A DNA stretch of 64,000 bases from Druceiella hillmani (lineage: Eukaryota; Arthropoda; Insecta; Lepidoptera; Hepialidae): assembly GCA_039881145.1 (NCBI GenBank), contig JAYKKI010000153.1, positions 372,001-436,000 on the forward strand, written 5' to 3'. Below the pieces are notes generated by a model. The model was not told where the DNA came from and did not search any database. It saw only the letters and a program-made list of their open reading frames with translations. Position 1 is the stretch's first letter. Each line of letters opens with the position of its first letter. Made by a program: the position numbers and the translations under genes. Of this stretch, positions 47,609 through 61,004 are shown one piece after another.

Positions 47609-50600
47609 ATATTTTCGAAGATTACACAATATACAAATATTTTAGTGGGGTAAAAGATTAAATTGGTATTATTCTATGAGGTTATACAATGCAAATGTTC
47701 CAGTGTATGTAATAAATCAAATGGATGTTATTCTCAGTAATGTACTCATACAGTAGCAAGGGCATCTGATGGTTGGAATAAGATTATGCAATTAATTATG
47801 TATATCTCCCATTTTTTGTTTTCTTTTAGTGATATGTCTCCTTAAATGAGTGGCCGGGCTGAACAAATTTGAAGCGCACTGCAGTATCAATGTTGTCTAA
47901 CTATATTATGTCTAGAAGATATAAGTATGGGTGATGATATTGCATTAAGTTGTTCATTTAATATATTAACGTTAGTGTCTCTTTTATATCTGTTTATTTC
48001 TTATGTTTCTGGGATGTTGAGTTTATTGCATTTTCTATTTATTTTTATTATATAACATTATCAGCATGAGGGTGATGATTACTTTTAATAAGATGTTTTG
48101 CAAAGTGAGATGTGTCTAGTTTGTTATTTCGCCAGCTAGTAATGTGTTTTTTTGTATTAGGTAGTAAAATCTGTTCCTACTTGACTTATACATACGCTAT
48201 AACAGTGGTTGTGTTTAAGTTTATAAATACCACAATTTTCTATATTTTTCTGTTTTTTCTTTATTATTAATGAGGGTTTTACACAAATCATTTAAATTAC
48301 TATCGGCACATCTGGTATAATTTATATATTTTTTATTAGTCATGAGTTTTCCAAGTTTAATTGACATATTACCTATGTATAAGACGGATTTATAGTACAT
48401 TTTATAATTATTTAGTACGACAGAGTGTATTTTTTGAGTTAGTATTTTTCGTGATTTATTCTGATGCAGTTTTGTGACAATTGATCGATTATAGTATCGA
48501 TTTTTATTTCTTTATGTAAATAAGGTTTTTTTTAGTGAAATAATTAAAGCTCTGTGAATCGTTGAATCGAAAGGCTGCTAACTTATGGACCGTGGATATT
48601 TTGATTAACTATTAATTATGGAGTCGGCAAATGTGTGTTTTCTAAATATATTAAATTTATGTTTGTTGTTTTTGCGTTCTAATGTGATATCTAATAAATT
48701 TAATTTATTATGGAATTCTACTTCCAAATTGAATTTTACATTGTTGTGTAGGGAGTTGGCAAAATTTACAAACTGGTCTAATTATCGCTGCGGAACTTTA
48801 TATCAGATAAGGATGTCGTCTACGCATCTATAATAGTATACTACATTGTTCAATAATTTACTGTATAGGAACTGGTTTCTAGGCTATTAAAGTTACCGTA
48901 CAAGTGTAGATGTTATGTACATTTTAAGGAAATGTCTTAATAAAATTTTAAATGAACAGTTTTCTCCATTCCAAAATCATAACCGTAGCACTTTATAGCA
49001 CAGTAAAATTAACTTGAATTAAGATTGAGTATTATTAATATTATATATTTATAATACAGATGTATTGAACTAATTGTCGGTAGTATTATTTTTTATATAT
49101 GTATATGTTACCCCGCTAATGTTTATATGTATTTATATTTAAGTGAATAATATCGTTTTAATCTTACAAATCATTTTCAGAATTCTAAAAATATTCGTTT
49201 CGTTGTGCGCGAGCAAAGCAGCGAGTTAAAGCTGTTTCAACTTGTTTGGTTCCAGATATTCTCATCGTAAAAAGTTATAATTTTTTCCGATACTAGTATA
49301 TGGGATGGAACGTTATTAAGTCGGAAGAGCAGAAGACTTCTCAATAAAATGAGATCCATAATATTTATATTCAATATAAAAACAATTTCATAACTGCCAT
49401 CTACCTATGTCTTGTGCAAAGAAAACTAGCTTTCTTTCAATGGGAATATTCATGTAATGGACACATCATGATACTATTTCTGAGGTTACTTTTTATATTA
49501 ATTTTAAATTAATAATATTTCCTTTGTAACTACGAGTACTACGCAACTACGAGTACTACGAGTACTAAGCAACTACGAATACAAAAAAGCATAACGTATT
49601 CGCAATACGTTATAAAGGGCTGAAAGTTCCATGTTCCAGGTTCCATTTGCAGTTGGTAGTCAATTTAAATTTATGTAGCCAGTTTCTAATTTTTCTCCCC
49701 GTAATATACGTCATTTATTTTTTGCACAGATTTATATCTATTATCTACATATAATCTATTTTTTCGAAGATGTATTTGGTAGGTTTGGTGAAAAAAGTAC
49801 AACATTTTGCATAAATATTAATGTACCACGCATATAATACATATAGCTGTTTGGTTACACCTTTTAATTTTTCATTAGAAAACAATACGCAAAACATCCT
49901 TTAAAGATATAAAAATTAAAAATATAGCTCTAATAGGTAGGTGATTTTGACACCATGAAAATTTAAAAAAAATTGTTACTGGTTTGGTGCCGGTACATTG
50001 TCCCCTTATTAGAAAAAGGGAATTTTGTTAATTCAATAAATGACCGAAGCTTTCAGTTTCTCGGAAAAGGTTATCGAAAATAAAATACATAGCGAAATAT
50101 TTAATAATGGACAGAGCGTAATGTTAGTGAATTATAACAATACCATGAAAAATTAGGTTAAATATCGAGATATTCGTTTTATGAGAGTAAACGAGACTGT
50201 GATTGCTTTTCAAACGGTTGAAGAAAAGATGCTGAGAAAGTAAAGAATTCTTTAAAACCTGGTAATTTGTATAACTTAGGTCATTAGAGTTTTTATATTG
50301 TAAGTCAATACCCATTATTTAACATTAAATTCACGAAATAAGTTTAATATTTTGTGATTTTTAATAATATGTCATATATCTATATGACTATGATAGTTTC
50401 TGACGAATTTTCGATTAGATATACTTTAGTTCCTAATGTGACATCACATGTTTTAATATATTGTATTCAATTTTTATATAATAGGCAAAGTAAATGAAAC
50501 GTCACAATGTCACACTCAGGAATGCTTAACGTATTTCTTTTGTTTTACCCATTTTCATACTTTCCAAATATTCGTTTTTTAGTACGTCCTTATAGACATT

Positions 50601-51837
50601 ATCGTATTTAAAGAAATTATAGTTTAATAAAAGCATATCTTCGTTAGAAAAAATTACAAAAGAAGAAAAAATGGAAAACATTCAGTTTTCCCTAAATTAT
50701 ATTTAACTTTTCTTACTATATTTTCAGGGCGTTTCACTAAACACGACAAATATAAACTTTCCACACTTTCTTCTGTATTACACAACTGTCGATTAATACA
50801 TACTATTAAACTACTTTTTACGCCTTTAGATGCTCTATAAAAATATTACAAAGTATCGTAATTTAGTTGCTCGTCTCTTAATCTTAGCTTGCAATGTACT
50901 GGAAATAAAACTGTAGAAGCAAAGTTATCAGTAGTAAATAATGAATATTGAATTTATATAAATTAATTTTATTAATAAATTAGGAATATAGACGATTAGA
51001 AAAATATGGTTCATGGATTTAAGATTTATATGAAGATAGGCATATATCATAATCTTTTCATAAATTATGTCTTTTATTTTTATTTATACGTAAACATATT
51101 CACAGTATAATTTTACTAAGGTCAATAAAGTACTTGTATTATTTTATTGAAATTGTATATATCCTCTACCCCATTAATTGAAACTATAACTCATAAGAAT
51201 TCTAAAACTATTTTATTTAAAATGTCATGTTAAATTTGTTATGTTGTTTGATATGGTGATAAAGAACATTAAGCTGGTATCCAGCTTAATATCTCAATAT
51301 TTAGCAAATTTTTTCGATGACTTCTTAGCATTTCTTACTGCATTGCAAAACTTTTGATCCTCATCATCAAAAAGTTAAAGCAAAGATGATTTCAAATCAA
51401 CATATTTAGTGAATGTTTTACAGTTCGTTTCAATATTTTATGAGGTTTGAAATTAGTGGTAGAGAAGATTAGAGCTGTATGGATAATATAATATCAAGAC
51501 ACCGGCACCCCCCAACTAAGCCCCAATAATTTTCCACGAATTACCAAAAATATACAAGACCTTCCACTGTGATGGTGAAATACAATTCCTCGGTCTAATG
51601 AAACCCGATTACCTTAAGCGAACTCCGGTCTCGATGCTGTTTCTTGATTGCTTCCTCCAGTTTTATTAGTCGTTAATTGTAAACATCAAAATTGATAGTT
51701 TAATTCGGAACAGCTCAAAATACACAATACCTTTTTAATCTGACAAAATTACCTATTTTTGATACTTTTGTTAGTTTTCATTTGCGGTAGTTCAAGACGC
51801 ATGGATGAGGGTTTCGTACACATTGACACATTTATAT

Positions 51838-52100
51838 ATACTAGCTTGACCCGTGCGAAGTCTTCGCATTATTTATTCCATTATGAAGCTCAGATGACAG
51901 ATCAAACAAATATTTTACTAAAATTGACATATAGAGGCGTAAGTATCAAAAGCATTGAGCTAAAGCGCCACTTTATTTATACGTGAGTGGATTTGAAATT
52001 AAACAAAAATTTTACCGACCGTCAATCATATTGACGTTGAGCCGTTAGATGGCAGCATTGCTGTTTTGTGTATATAATTTTAATAATTAATTAATTTACA
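51838..52100 (+). mobile_element. Possible non-autonomous repeat of a type widespread in arthropods
   Basis: Begins ATACTAGCTTGACCCGTGCGAA, reminiscent of the CTAGCTGACCCGNGCGAACTTCG repeat starts common in insect genomes, and ends in a TAGATGGCAGCATTG / TTGTGTATATAAT segment often seen with them. I do not know the family with certainty, and neither end is confirmed. Confidence 0.35.
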
Positions 52101-53070
52101 AAAACAATAGCAATAATAAATTTTTTAGTTGTGGATGCCGGTAGAGCAAGCAATTATCTATAAAATGATATATAATTTATGTAGATTAGTTGTGAGGTTT
52201 TTTCTAAAAAGGGAGAGTAACATCTTAACCTTAGCGTATTAATATATATGATGATGATGATGATTTGATAGTACGTAGCTTTTCATTTATTTTTAAGAAC
52301 GTAAATATAATACTTATTATTCCTTTCAAAGACATGTTGATTTTTAGATTTTTCTCTATTTGTAACATAAAAGCTCTCGTTATGCCAACTTTCAGAACTG
52401 TAGGTCGACCAAAATTACCCTATATGTTTTATTGATCAGTGAAAAACACTATGAAAAAATAAAGGAAAGAACTACGCTTTAAGGGACCATATATTTTTGT
52501 TGGTTGAAGCAAGTCTATTGGTTACATGAAATTTTTACAGCCATATAAGACTATACGTCATCATCATCATCATATAAGACTATACGTTCGTGTATCAGTA
52601 TACAATATTAAGTTGAAACATGATATCTCAACTCTCTTTATCCTAGTTACTCGTAGAGCTTAAATATAAAAATGTTATAAAATATTCATGTGCAAATTTA
52701 AGGGGGGGTAGGAAGCAAAAAAGTTATTAAATTTTTTTTTAGTTGATATATTGTCTAGAAAATAATGTGAAAGAGCGAGCGAGCAGAGTCGGAAACTATT
52801 TTCACTTATTCAACTATTACTTATTTAATTATTATATTTCAACTTATTACATAACTTTATATGACAGAAGTATAGTGATTTTGTTGAAAATGTCCAAAAA
52901 AATTGTGTGCTCTCGTCTGTATTCCTGAACGTCAAAAAAGACGTACTGCAGTCGAAAAAGACATAACGTCATGAGAAATTTACCTGCATATTTTGAAAAA
53001 TGGATGATTCTCAAGTATGGCGCTTTTGAGATATAAACGATGTATTAAGGCCTATTAAAAGCTATCCTCG

Positions 53071-53073
<3 letters not shown>

Positions 53074-53109
<36 letters not shown>
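53074..53109. repeat. (TA)n microsatellite
   Basis: AT tract of 36 bp. Confidence 0.97.
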
Positions 53110-53113
<4 letters not shown>

Positions 53114-54259
53114 AATATTGCTATTTGATAATAGGTCGTTAGAAATACCACATACCCAAAAATAATCATATACGAGTAGGCATAAGTATGTACTGAACCC
53201 TCGTAACGCCAGTTCTATTCGTATTAAGCAAATTCTGTTTTATTATATTTGTAATGATTTGACAGTAGCCAACAATAAGACTCTAAGTATAACAAAAATA
53301 TATGGCCCCTTAAAGTGTAGTTCTTTCCTTTATATTATAAAAAAGTTTATAGACCGGAGTGTGAACAAAAGTATTTTCCAACGTTTACGCGGTAATTTTA
53401 AAATTATGATAACATTTTCATTGCTTTCCTGTACAAGGGAAGCTGCGGGTCACGGCCTGGGAACAATATTTATTTCTGGCCTAACATTTTTTTTCTACTC
53501 ACCAAAGAATACCTAGATAAATAAATAAAGTTTTGGAGCCCATATAAAGATGGAAATACATTTTAGCTGCAGTGATATTGTTATATTTTAGCTGTATTGT
53601 TCTCAAATCCAGAAACTGGCATTTATTTTTATTGCATCATTCGAAGTCTTTTTATATTATTTCGAATTAAATTACATCACTTCGAGCCAAAAAGGAAAAG
53701 ATGCATGGAATTTTTACGGTGACATCATATTTAGATTTCATGGTGCATCTTTTTAATACAGATAAAAGTTATCGTAGTGAACAAAATTTATGCACCTCGG
53801 AACTTTATATAGATATAAAATTATATCAAGATTTTGTACTTTATATTTGGAATTCAATATACTGTAACATAATTTTCGTCACTAATAAGCAGTCCATAAA
53901 TAATCTTAAAGAGTGCTTTGTAAGTAATCCAGCCTACAAAAAGTATTTAGAGTCTCTATAAATACTTTTTTCCGTCGTTGATATATATTTATATTTTTTT
54001 ATAAGTTTTGACTATCAGTACGAATATTCAGTAAAAACATCTTTAAACATTAATTTTGCATATTAACGACAGCTGGATATTACTGCATGAATCATGTACT
54101 CTTTAATCCATTTGTATTTATGATAGCAACTACAAATTCTATTGTATACCCTTTGGCCATGAGAGAAAATTTGTTCCCCGTGGTTTCGCCGTAGACGTGT
54201 AATATACATCTTCACTGGATAATTTAATTAAAAAGAAAATTTATCTAATCTAATACTAT

Positions 54260-54373
54260 TATCTTTGCTAACAGGTGTGCACCTAAAGATGTTGTAATAC
54301 AACGAAACCTAGGTCGTGGTAAAGAACTTAAAGAAAGTAGAAATAATACAACATCACGTAGTTTCATTTAATT
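54260..54373 (+). mobile_element. Penelope-like element 3' tail, copy 3 (short fragment)
   Basis: Matches copy 1 from ATCTTTGCTAA through the GAAACCTAGGTCGTGG block to CACGTAGTTTCATTTA. Upstream sequence is unrelated, so only about 110 bp remain, as expected for a severely 5'-truncated insertion. Confidence 0.8.
54279..54319 (+). ncRNA. Decayed hammerhead ribozyme, PLE copy 3
   Basis: CTAAAGA replaces CTGAAGA: the essential core G is A. Helix II, GAAA and the GTC triplet are intact. Helix I is reduced to three pairs. Expected to be inactive. Confidence 0.6.
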
Positions 54374-57300
54374 GTCAATAATGAATATTTACAAAATTAA
54401 CGCCAAATATATTCAATATAAGAAAATTTAATTAAAAATGCCATAATCATTAAAAATTAAAGTGGTTAAAAGTGTTTAAATTTAGCCTAATTAGCACTTA
54501 ATATATAGGTATACACTTAAGATATAGGCACATCATTTGAAAGAGTAAATGTTAAGGGTTCCAGAAATATTTTTTGATAACTTCTATTAATTTGATTGAT
54601 ATTTATTAAATTAAATGTTATTTGTTAATATAAAATCCTTCTATCCCTTACATTGAAGTTTAATGCAAAATATCGAGTCGTACCGTTTTACAAACTTTCG
54701 GGTTGTTATAGCGAATATATATTTCATAGCCTGTATTATATAATGTTAAGCGAGATGAAATTCAACATCTGTCTTAAAATAAGCTGTCTTAAGCTATTTG
54801 AGAAATTTTTTCGAATCCATTCGTTATTTTACAATACTCGTATGATAATAGTATTTTCAAGATTAAATTGGTAAACTATTTTTGAAGAATAGAAAATTGA
54901 AAGTATTATTTATTTCTGTATTTTAATTTTTTTGATTTTTTTCTGAATTTGTGAATTAATGTAAATATGTATATAAACAATTTTTGTTGTTTTTCTTTAC
55001 ATTAGAAATTTTCAGAGCCTAAGTAGGTTTTGCATTATGTGCTATTTCTAGCCGACAAGTTTTCCATTTGCGGTATTAAATGTTAATTCTTTTCGCTACT
55101 CTAAAAAATAAGTATTTGGTATGTATGACAATAATTTTTAATTCTATGTATAAGTTCTAAATTCGTAAAATCGAAAAATCCTCAAAATTTTCTGAATAAG
55201 TAGTTCTGATGCCTAGAAGAAACTTAATTGTAAAGTAAACAAAACCTGGTTCCAAGCATTTGGAAGTTTAAAGTTTATTTCTATCGTAATCCCTGGTATC
55301 AATATCTATATTTCAAAATTACTTTTTCGTATCTGCCTTACTATCACATTTATAAGATATCGAAATTTTCCCGGAATATCTACCAAACTTGCAAATTTGA
55401 AAATCAACAGATACAAAATGTAGTGTTTAAAAAAATGTTAAAGAAAAAGTTGAAAATTGGTTACGTTTAAGTTCAAAATTAAAAAAAAAACAAAAGAACT
55501 AAATGAAAACGGCTATATAATATTTTGAAAATCAACCTAGGTTTTCGATATTATGTTTCAATGTAGATGAGTTTTCCACTATTCTTATAATGAATGTAAA
55601 TATTTTTCTATTACACAATCGTGTGATATACTTTGAGAAAGAAATGGAAAAAATCAAACTTACTGATTTCAATACATTTACTTATCAACAAATAGGGATG
55701 ATTAATATGAAAAAATCTGATTTATCTCTTAATAATAAATCATAAGCTATAAACTTTAAAGACCTTGAATAAACTATCCAACTTTCATTTCTCAAATTCC
55801 ATTCGTGAAAAGAAAGAAAAATGATTAATAAAAAATTTAAGTTGGACAAAGAGCATGGATTATTAAAAATAATCTATATTGTTTTGAAATAAGCTATTCG
55901 AAGCCGCGGGAAGCATAATTTTGGACTTGGGTGCGTTTGCAAGAAGGTATATTCATAATAATATATATCTTGGAAGTTTACATATTTCGGTTGTTTGAAT
56001 TTTGGAAAAGTTAAACGTGAACTAGTTAACATGTCCTTGATACAAGTAAATTTATTTAAATTCACCTAGCTAAATTCTCCACGAACTTCTCCACATTTAT
56101 CTCATAACTTTTCACAGCTGTACTCTAAATGAATACTTGAATTTTTCATGATAATATTCCTGACGAGATCCTCTGTATACGGCTAAGTACAATACAGACT
56201 ACTAACCGTGAAACTACGTAAAACTTAATTCATTGCACCGATTGAAGTATAACCAATTTTATATCTAAAAACTTACAAAATCAAATAAAATATATGAAGT
56301 GAATGTGAGGCTAACCGCAGACCAAATCTACAGGACAACAAAAGTTACTTCGCATTATTTACTTCTGCTACTTCTATCGGCTCAAGACTTTTGCAGTTTT
56401 CTACATCAAGTAATATTCAACTTCTAGTAGATTTCACTCTCGAAAGTTTTAAGATTTAATGGCAAAAGTTGTATGGAGGGGTATTGGCATGTATCAGCAT
56501 TTAGGATGGCTCTTCTACATTTTTTTCGTTTTTCTTTTTTTGTTTTTTTCAAAAATAGGATTAAATAAAAATGGTGGAAATAAATTGCCATGAATAAAAT
56601 AATATTAAAATTAAAAGCGGTGCCAAATATAACTAATAATACATCTAAAAAAATAATTTAAGAAATACTTTACGGCATATAATAGTGGAAAAATAAGAGC
56701 TGAAGCTAAGTAAAAACTTATTAAGTGCAAATAGAGCTTAGCAATACGTGTTTATGTTTAGACACAAATTTACTTTTGAGTGAATGAATAGTAATTATAT
56801 TTTTAACAGGATAGCAGGTATAGTATTTATATCTTATGCCCAAAAATAATTTGCCATGAAAATTTTCCACGGGGTTACTAATCTGCTAGATTCCGTTTTA
56901 TTATTATGATTGTGCTAAAAATGTACGGAAGTTCTAAATAATAAATACTTCTCAGTGTAGCTGTGAGGGAAATATTAAAATACATTACATTATCTTAAGG
57001 TACATTCATGAGCCTTTTGTATAATGTAATAGCAGTATTATAAGCATCACTTAGCTCGGATCATATTTATGCGGTAAAAAGCCACATCGCATAATTCTAG
57101 AGAAATATAATACTACTATCACATCACACCGAATAAAATACCATTTACTCAAATATTTGGAAAATTCTGACTTTTTCATGGAATTTAATTAGTAAATATA
57201 TTTGTTGTTACCTAGTAATAATTATATCTATTAGAGTATTTTTCTATTTCCCATAAAATGGTTTTCGTTGGAAGTTAACTTGATAAACCTCTACGGTATA

Positions 57301-57572
57301 AATTAACATAAATTCGCACAAGCGTTAAAAAAGAGCAAATTAACGTGATTTCATTGTAGAAGAGTGCGATAATGTAATTGAATAGCAAACCATTTATGAA
57401 GGTTTCGCTGTGCTCTTACAGTTTACATCTCCTCAGAGCACGTTCTGGTAGAAGGTTTTTCAGGAATGAAAACAATTATTTGGTAAAATAATAAAACCTA
57501 TTGAATATAATGTATAAAATCGATTTGTTTTAAATAATATTATTTCTGAGGATGGTTTTTTTCTGTAAAGGA
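54374..57572. other. AT-rich region without recognisable genes
   Basis: No gene, repeat array or element recognised. Any 5' LTR U3 of the downstream Gypsy element would lie at its right end but is not defined. Confidence 0.45.
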
Positions 57573-57720
57573 GAAAGAGTGCGAAGCGCGGCTAGCCGAT
57601 ATAAAGGGTGTATAAGCGCATGCCAGAGGCAATCTTGTTCGAGCAACCTATAAAGACCCAACATTTTTATTAAAATTTAATAATTGCATAGCTATTATTG
57701 TGAATTTGTTCTTTTATTAA
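57573..57720 (+). mobile_element. 5' LTR-like segment of a Gypsy element
   Basis: GAAAG-G-G...CGATATAA..GG.G.A.AAGCGC......GC..G..TTGTT.GAGCAA aligns with 61005-61090, in the same orientation. These two segments bracket an RT remnant on the same strand about 3.4 kb apart, as expected for paired LTRs. Edges not defined. Confidence 0.5.
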
Positions 57721-57741
57721 TAGTTGTTGAATTTAGTTAAA

Positions 57742-59039
57742 AATGTCGAACCAAGAACTCCGTTACACTTAGCACCTTGGTTGAAATCATACTTCACACA
57801 GTGACTTAAGGCGCGATATAGATGTAATGCTGGAAAAATTGCGGGCATTGGAAGACAAAGGTATAGTCTTGCCTTTCCATTCTTGCTAGTTTCAACGTTA
57901 TTAATGTAAACTATGGTGCATCGTTTTGTGTCGTCTACACCCTATAGTGCACGTTGCACATTTATGGAACCACACAGTCGTAAAGCATGCCACTCGTTGC
58001 CGCGGAAAAAGCCATCACTGCGCCATCATGTGAGATGCCCGCGCCGACAAGGCGAATAACGTCACTCACCTCCACATTTATCAAATTCTTCCGCTGCTAC
58101 CGTCGCCGAGTGAGTTACGTGCGAAATCGGTGCCTAGGCTTTGTACACAACATGTTGATAATAAAGTGTATGTGTCATCCGTACAAGTTACAGACCGAAT
58201 TGTAGAAGCAATTCGTCCAACCGTAAATGTTGTTTAGACCTCACAATGTATGACCAACATTGTGAGGTCTAAACAACATTTACATATTTCTAATTACGAA
58301 TACTTGTCCTGTATAGGCAAATATTTGAAAGGTTGACGCTCGAACATGGTTAAATAATTGGTTAATAAATGATAGTTCGTAGAGTAATTTAAAAAAGAAG
58401 TTGAAATATTCAAAATGTCTTAAAAATGTCTGAAAATGACAGAAATAGAGATTTTGTACAATATAATGATCACAAATTTTAACAACTACCCCACTTACGC
58501 TAAATATACTCGCCAATTATTGCTTCAGTTGCATATAGAGCGGGGACTCAGTGAGGAGTAAATATTGTATACGGTATAACTGACCCACAGATTCGAGCGT
58601 CACCCTCAAATTATAAATTGTCACCTAGTGTATCTGAAATAATAATATTTTTCTTTGAATTGGTTATATTTTTGAAATATTTTAAATACTTACGTAAGCC
58701 AGCCTTCCGTGTGTTAAGGAGAATAGCAAATTAAGGGGATTAGTATATCTTATATAAGTTTAACAATTGGATACTTGGAATTGTCCTATTTGTAATTATT
58801 TTTCCACCTATCTGTGGCTTCCAAAATGAATACCCTTATTAGAATAGGTACCGATGTACATAAAAAGAAGGACGTTCGGTATGTTTGTACATGCAATTCT
58901 CAGTTATATAAGAAAAAAATCACGTTAAGAGAAGGTAATAACGGCTCAATCCCAATGGTTGATTTCGGTTAATACACTGCTAAATGTTGGTAAATTCTAA
59001 CAGTCCAAGGCAATCGTAAATAATTTTTTGCAACGTCTG
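57742..59039 (+). other. Probable gag/leader region of the Gypsy element, not readable
   Basis: An ATG at 57742 opens MSNQELRYT before a stop, and MLEKLRALEDK (about 57829-57862) could be a coiled-coil piece of Gag. A GC-richer block at 57970-58130 has no recognisable protein. It includes the perfect hairpin at 58223-58283. Confidence 0.35.
58223..58283. repeat. Perfect hairpin: 27-bp arms, 7-nt loop
   Basis: 58223-58249 (begins GTAAATGTTGTTTAGACC) and 58257-58283 are exact reverse complements; the loop is ATGACCA. It is the longest perfect inverted repeat found in the window. Confidence 0.96.
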
Positions 59040-59790
59040 CTGCAAATACGAATAAATTATCTATCAGACTGGGTACAAAGTTTTCAGTTAGTTATCAACC
59101 CTATCGTCTTTCTTATGCCAGGACGCTTCACGTCGGTGAAATTATTGAAGATTTACTAAATAAAGGCATCATTTAGAATTAGAAGACTAACTGTATTAAC
59201 CCGATACTTCTGGGAAAGAAAAAGTATGAGTCCAATCAAATGTGGGTTGACTTTCATAAGCTAAATGAAATCAAGGTAAATGACAGTTTTCCATTGTCAT
59301 AAATCGACGACTACATAGTTTGATCGGGAAAAAGCAAATACTTTACGAGACTTGATGTCGCCACAGGGTTGTACCAGGTTTATTTAGGAAATAAATTCCG
59401 CTTACTGGATTTGTCATACCTGAAGAACATTTTGAATGCCTGAAGGTGTCTGACAGGTTGGCCGATGCACCTGTTCTATATCAGCAAATTATAACGAAAA
59501 CTTCGTGAACTTATCGAGTCTGGTCAGTTTCCGGTTTATATCGATGATATTTTAATCCTAAGTATGATTAAACCTGAGATTAGTTCTCTTGTGCAGTGTA
59601 CTTGCAGCATTAACAAAATTTGTATTGAGTTTTTATGCTGAACTGTTAACGAAGGTACGACCGACCGGTGAACAAGTTAAAGCTTTAACTGACTTTGCCG
59701 AACCGAAAAATATGATGCAGGTTAGCCAGTTATTATTGTTAGCCAATTATTTTTGACGATATGATTTTACTCAGAAGACTGCCTATGTCG
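59040..59790 (+). pseudogene. Gypsy reverse transcriptase remnant
   Basis: From about 59055 the frame reads RLGTKFSVSYQPYRLSYAR, then GEIIEDLLNKGII, PILLGKKKYES, WVDFHKLNEIKVNDSFPLS, YFTRLDVATGLYQV (first catalytic Asp kept), and PVYIDDILIL (YIDD at 59537-59548 kept). It continues VRPTGEQVKALTDFAEPKN and SQLLLLANYF, the thumb region before RNase H. Several stops and frameshifts intervene, and a deletion removes part of the fingers/palm between about 59400 and 59480. A possible RNase H start (FEWGTEQQPL, about 59817) is cut by the AT tract at 59891. The PYRLSYAE / MCVDFRxLN style points to a Gypsy clade different from the other two in this window. Confidence 0.82.
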
Positions 59791-59886
59791 CTGTACAGAT
59801 GAGAACGAGTATAGTTTTCGAATGGGGAACAGAACAGCAACCTCTGCGTGAAGAGAATTGTCTGTATATGTATATGTCTATATACG

Positions 59887-59890
<4 letters not shown>

Positions 59891-59942
<52 letters not shown>
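59891..59942. repeat. (TA)n(CA)n microsatellite
   Basis: TA tract ending in ACACACACA. It separates the RT remnant from the 3' part. Confidence 0.97.
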
Positions 59943-61004
59943 GTGCACGAGGACGTTTATAAACACCATGCTAATGTCAATCGGTAAAGAAAATATTTTT
60001 GCGGTTTACGAATTTACTCATTAGTTATTTGATAGAAAGTAAGCGTATTCTACGGCGAAGCAGCCCTCCACCATGCATGACTCCTATCGGGTTGTTAAAA
60101 CAATATTGCGCGTATGTTATGGGCTACAACTTTGACCGGCAAGGCGACGCATACGGCGCCAGAGTTCATGATCTCGTTGTATAACGATTACAAACTTGAC
60201 GCGCATGCTACTTACTTTAATGGTGAGCGGCTTTGTCACTTCATGGGCTTTTTTTTCTATAAATAGCTTTGAAATAGCTCTTTCTTCCTCTCTAGTGATA
60301 AAGTTTTTGAGATATGCCAACATTGTCCCTCTGTCATTCTATAAAAAGATACGACAATATTCTCTTTCTGTTTTACTCTGGTCGGAATACACTAACGTTG
60401 TATCCTTATTTCGATCTGAACATACTTACTTAGTACCTCTATTACACTGTGAGCAAAATACGCTTATGTTGTGCTGATTTTTTACTCTGGTCAAAATAAA
60501 GTAAAGTAATGCTTACGTTTTCACCTGGATATGATGTACCTATGATATACTGTGCTAATGATGTGCTTCTACTACGCATTAATTAGTATAAGCTAACGTT
60601 ATGCCTTTATATTATTTTGGTCATAATAATCTAACATCCTACTTGTGTTTTGACTTGATGTTAGGCTGACATTGCGCCTCCAACTTGCAAGTCTTTCAAG
60701 AGAAGCTAACGTTCTGCTTTTTTCTCTACACATTATGTGACGAGAGCTTATACACACATATTTTTTGTCAATTGTAGAATAAAGAGTATATCCAGGCTCA
60801 TGTTGAGCTGCCTTCACAAGCTGCCAACGCTGTCAACTGGCGCTGTCAACGGAACGCTAGCAGAAGCTCGACATCCACCATCCACGACCTGTCAGCAACA
60901 TGGAGTCAGAAATGCCCAAACCTGTTACTTAAGAATTATCTACAGAGAAGAAAAGGAAGCAGAACGGTCTTGTATCAGGAGAGAACGTATAGAAAATAAA
61001 AATA
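59943..61004. other. 3' part of the Gypsy element, unreadable, with a diverged repeat
   Basis: No RNase H or integrase motif could be read in any frame. TTTTACTCTGGTC-type segments recur at about 60371, 60480 and (as ATTTTGGTC) 60613, each followed by an AATA/AACGTT stretch, suggesting a decayed tandem repeat of about 110-130 bp. Confidence 0.4.

Larger units (their letters stand above)
47352..48890 (-). pseudogene. Penelope-like element, copy 2: RT and GIY-YIG endonuclease remnants plus terminal repeat
   Basis: On minus, RCVDDI (48812-48829) is the catalytic block of PLE RTs (normally YVDD; Cys replaces the second Tyr). It is followed by FNLEVEFHNKLNLLDITLER and FRKHTFADSI, the usual post-YxDD order. 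Downstream, ENCGIYKLKHNHC (about 48200-48245) and the decayed VCISQVGTDF correspond to the GIY and YIG halves of a GIY-YIG nuclease, then SHFAKHLIKSNHHPHAD in a shifted frame. From about 47800 to 47352 the non-coding terminal repeat matches copy 1 (459-943), including a decayed hammerhead. RT upstream of the YxDD block is lost near 48890. Many stops and frameshifts. Confidence 0.85.
48891..54259. other. AT-rich region without recognisable genes
   Basis: Contains a short tandem repeat (GCAACTACGAGTACTAC, about 49526-49582) next to a 10-bp-arm, 3-nt-loop hairpin (ATAACGTATT and complement, 49591-49613), (GAT)n near 52248-52265, CATCATCATCAT flanked by two ATATAAGACTATACGT copies near 52544-52590, and a 12-bp-arm hairpin at 53938-53970. 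No open frame shows a known domain. Confidence 0.45.
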
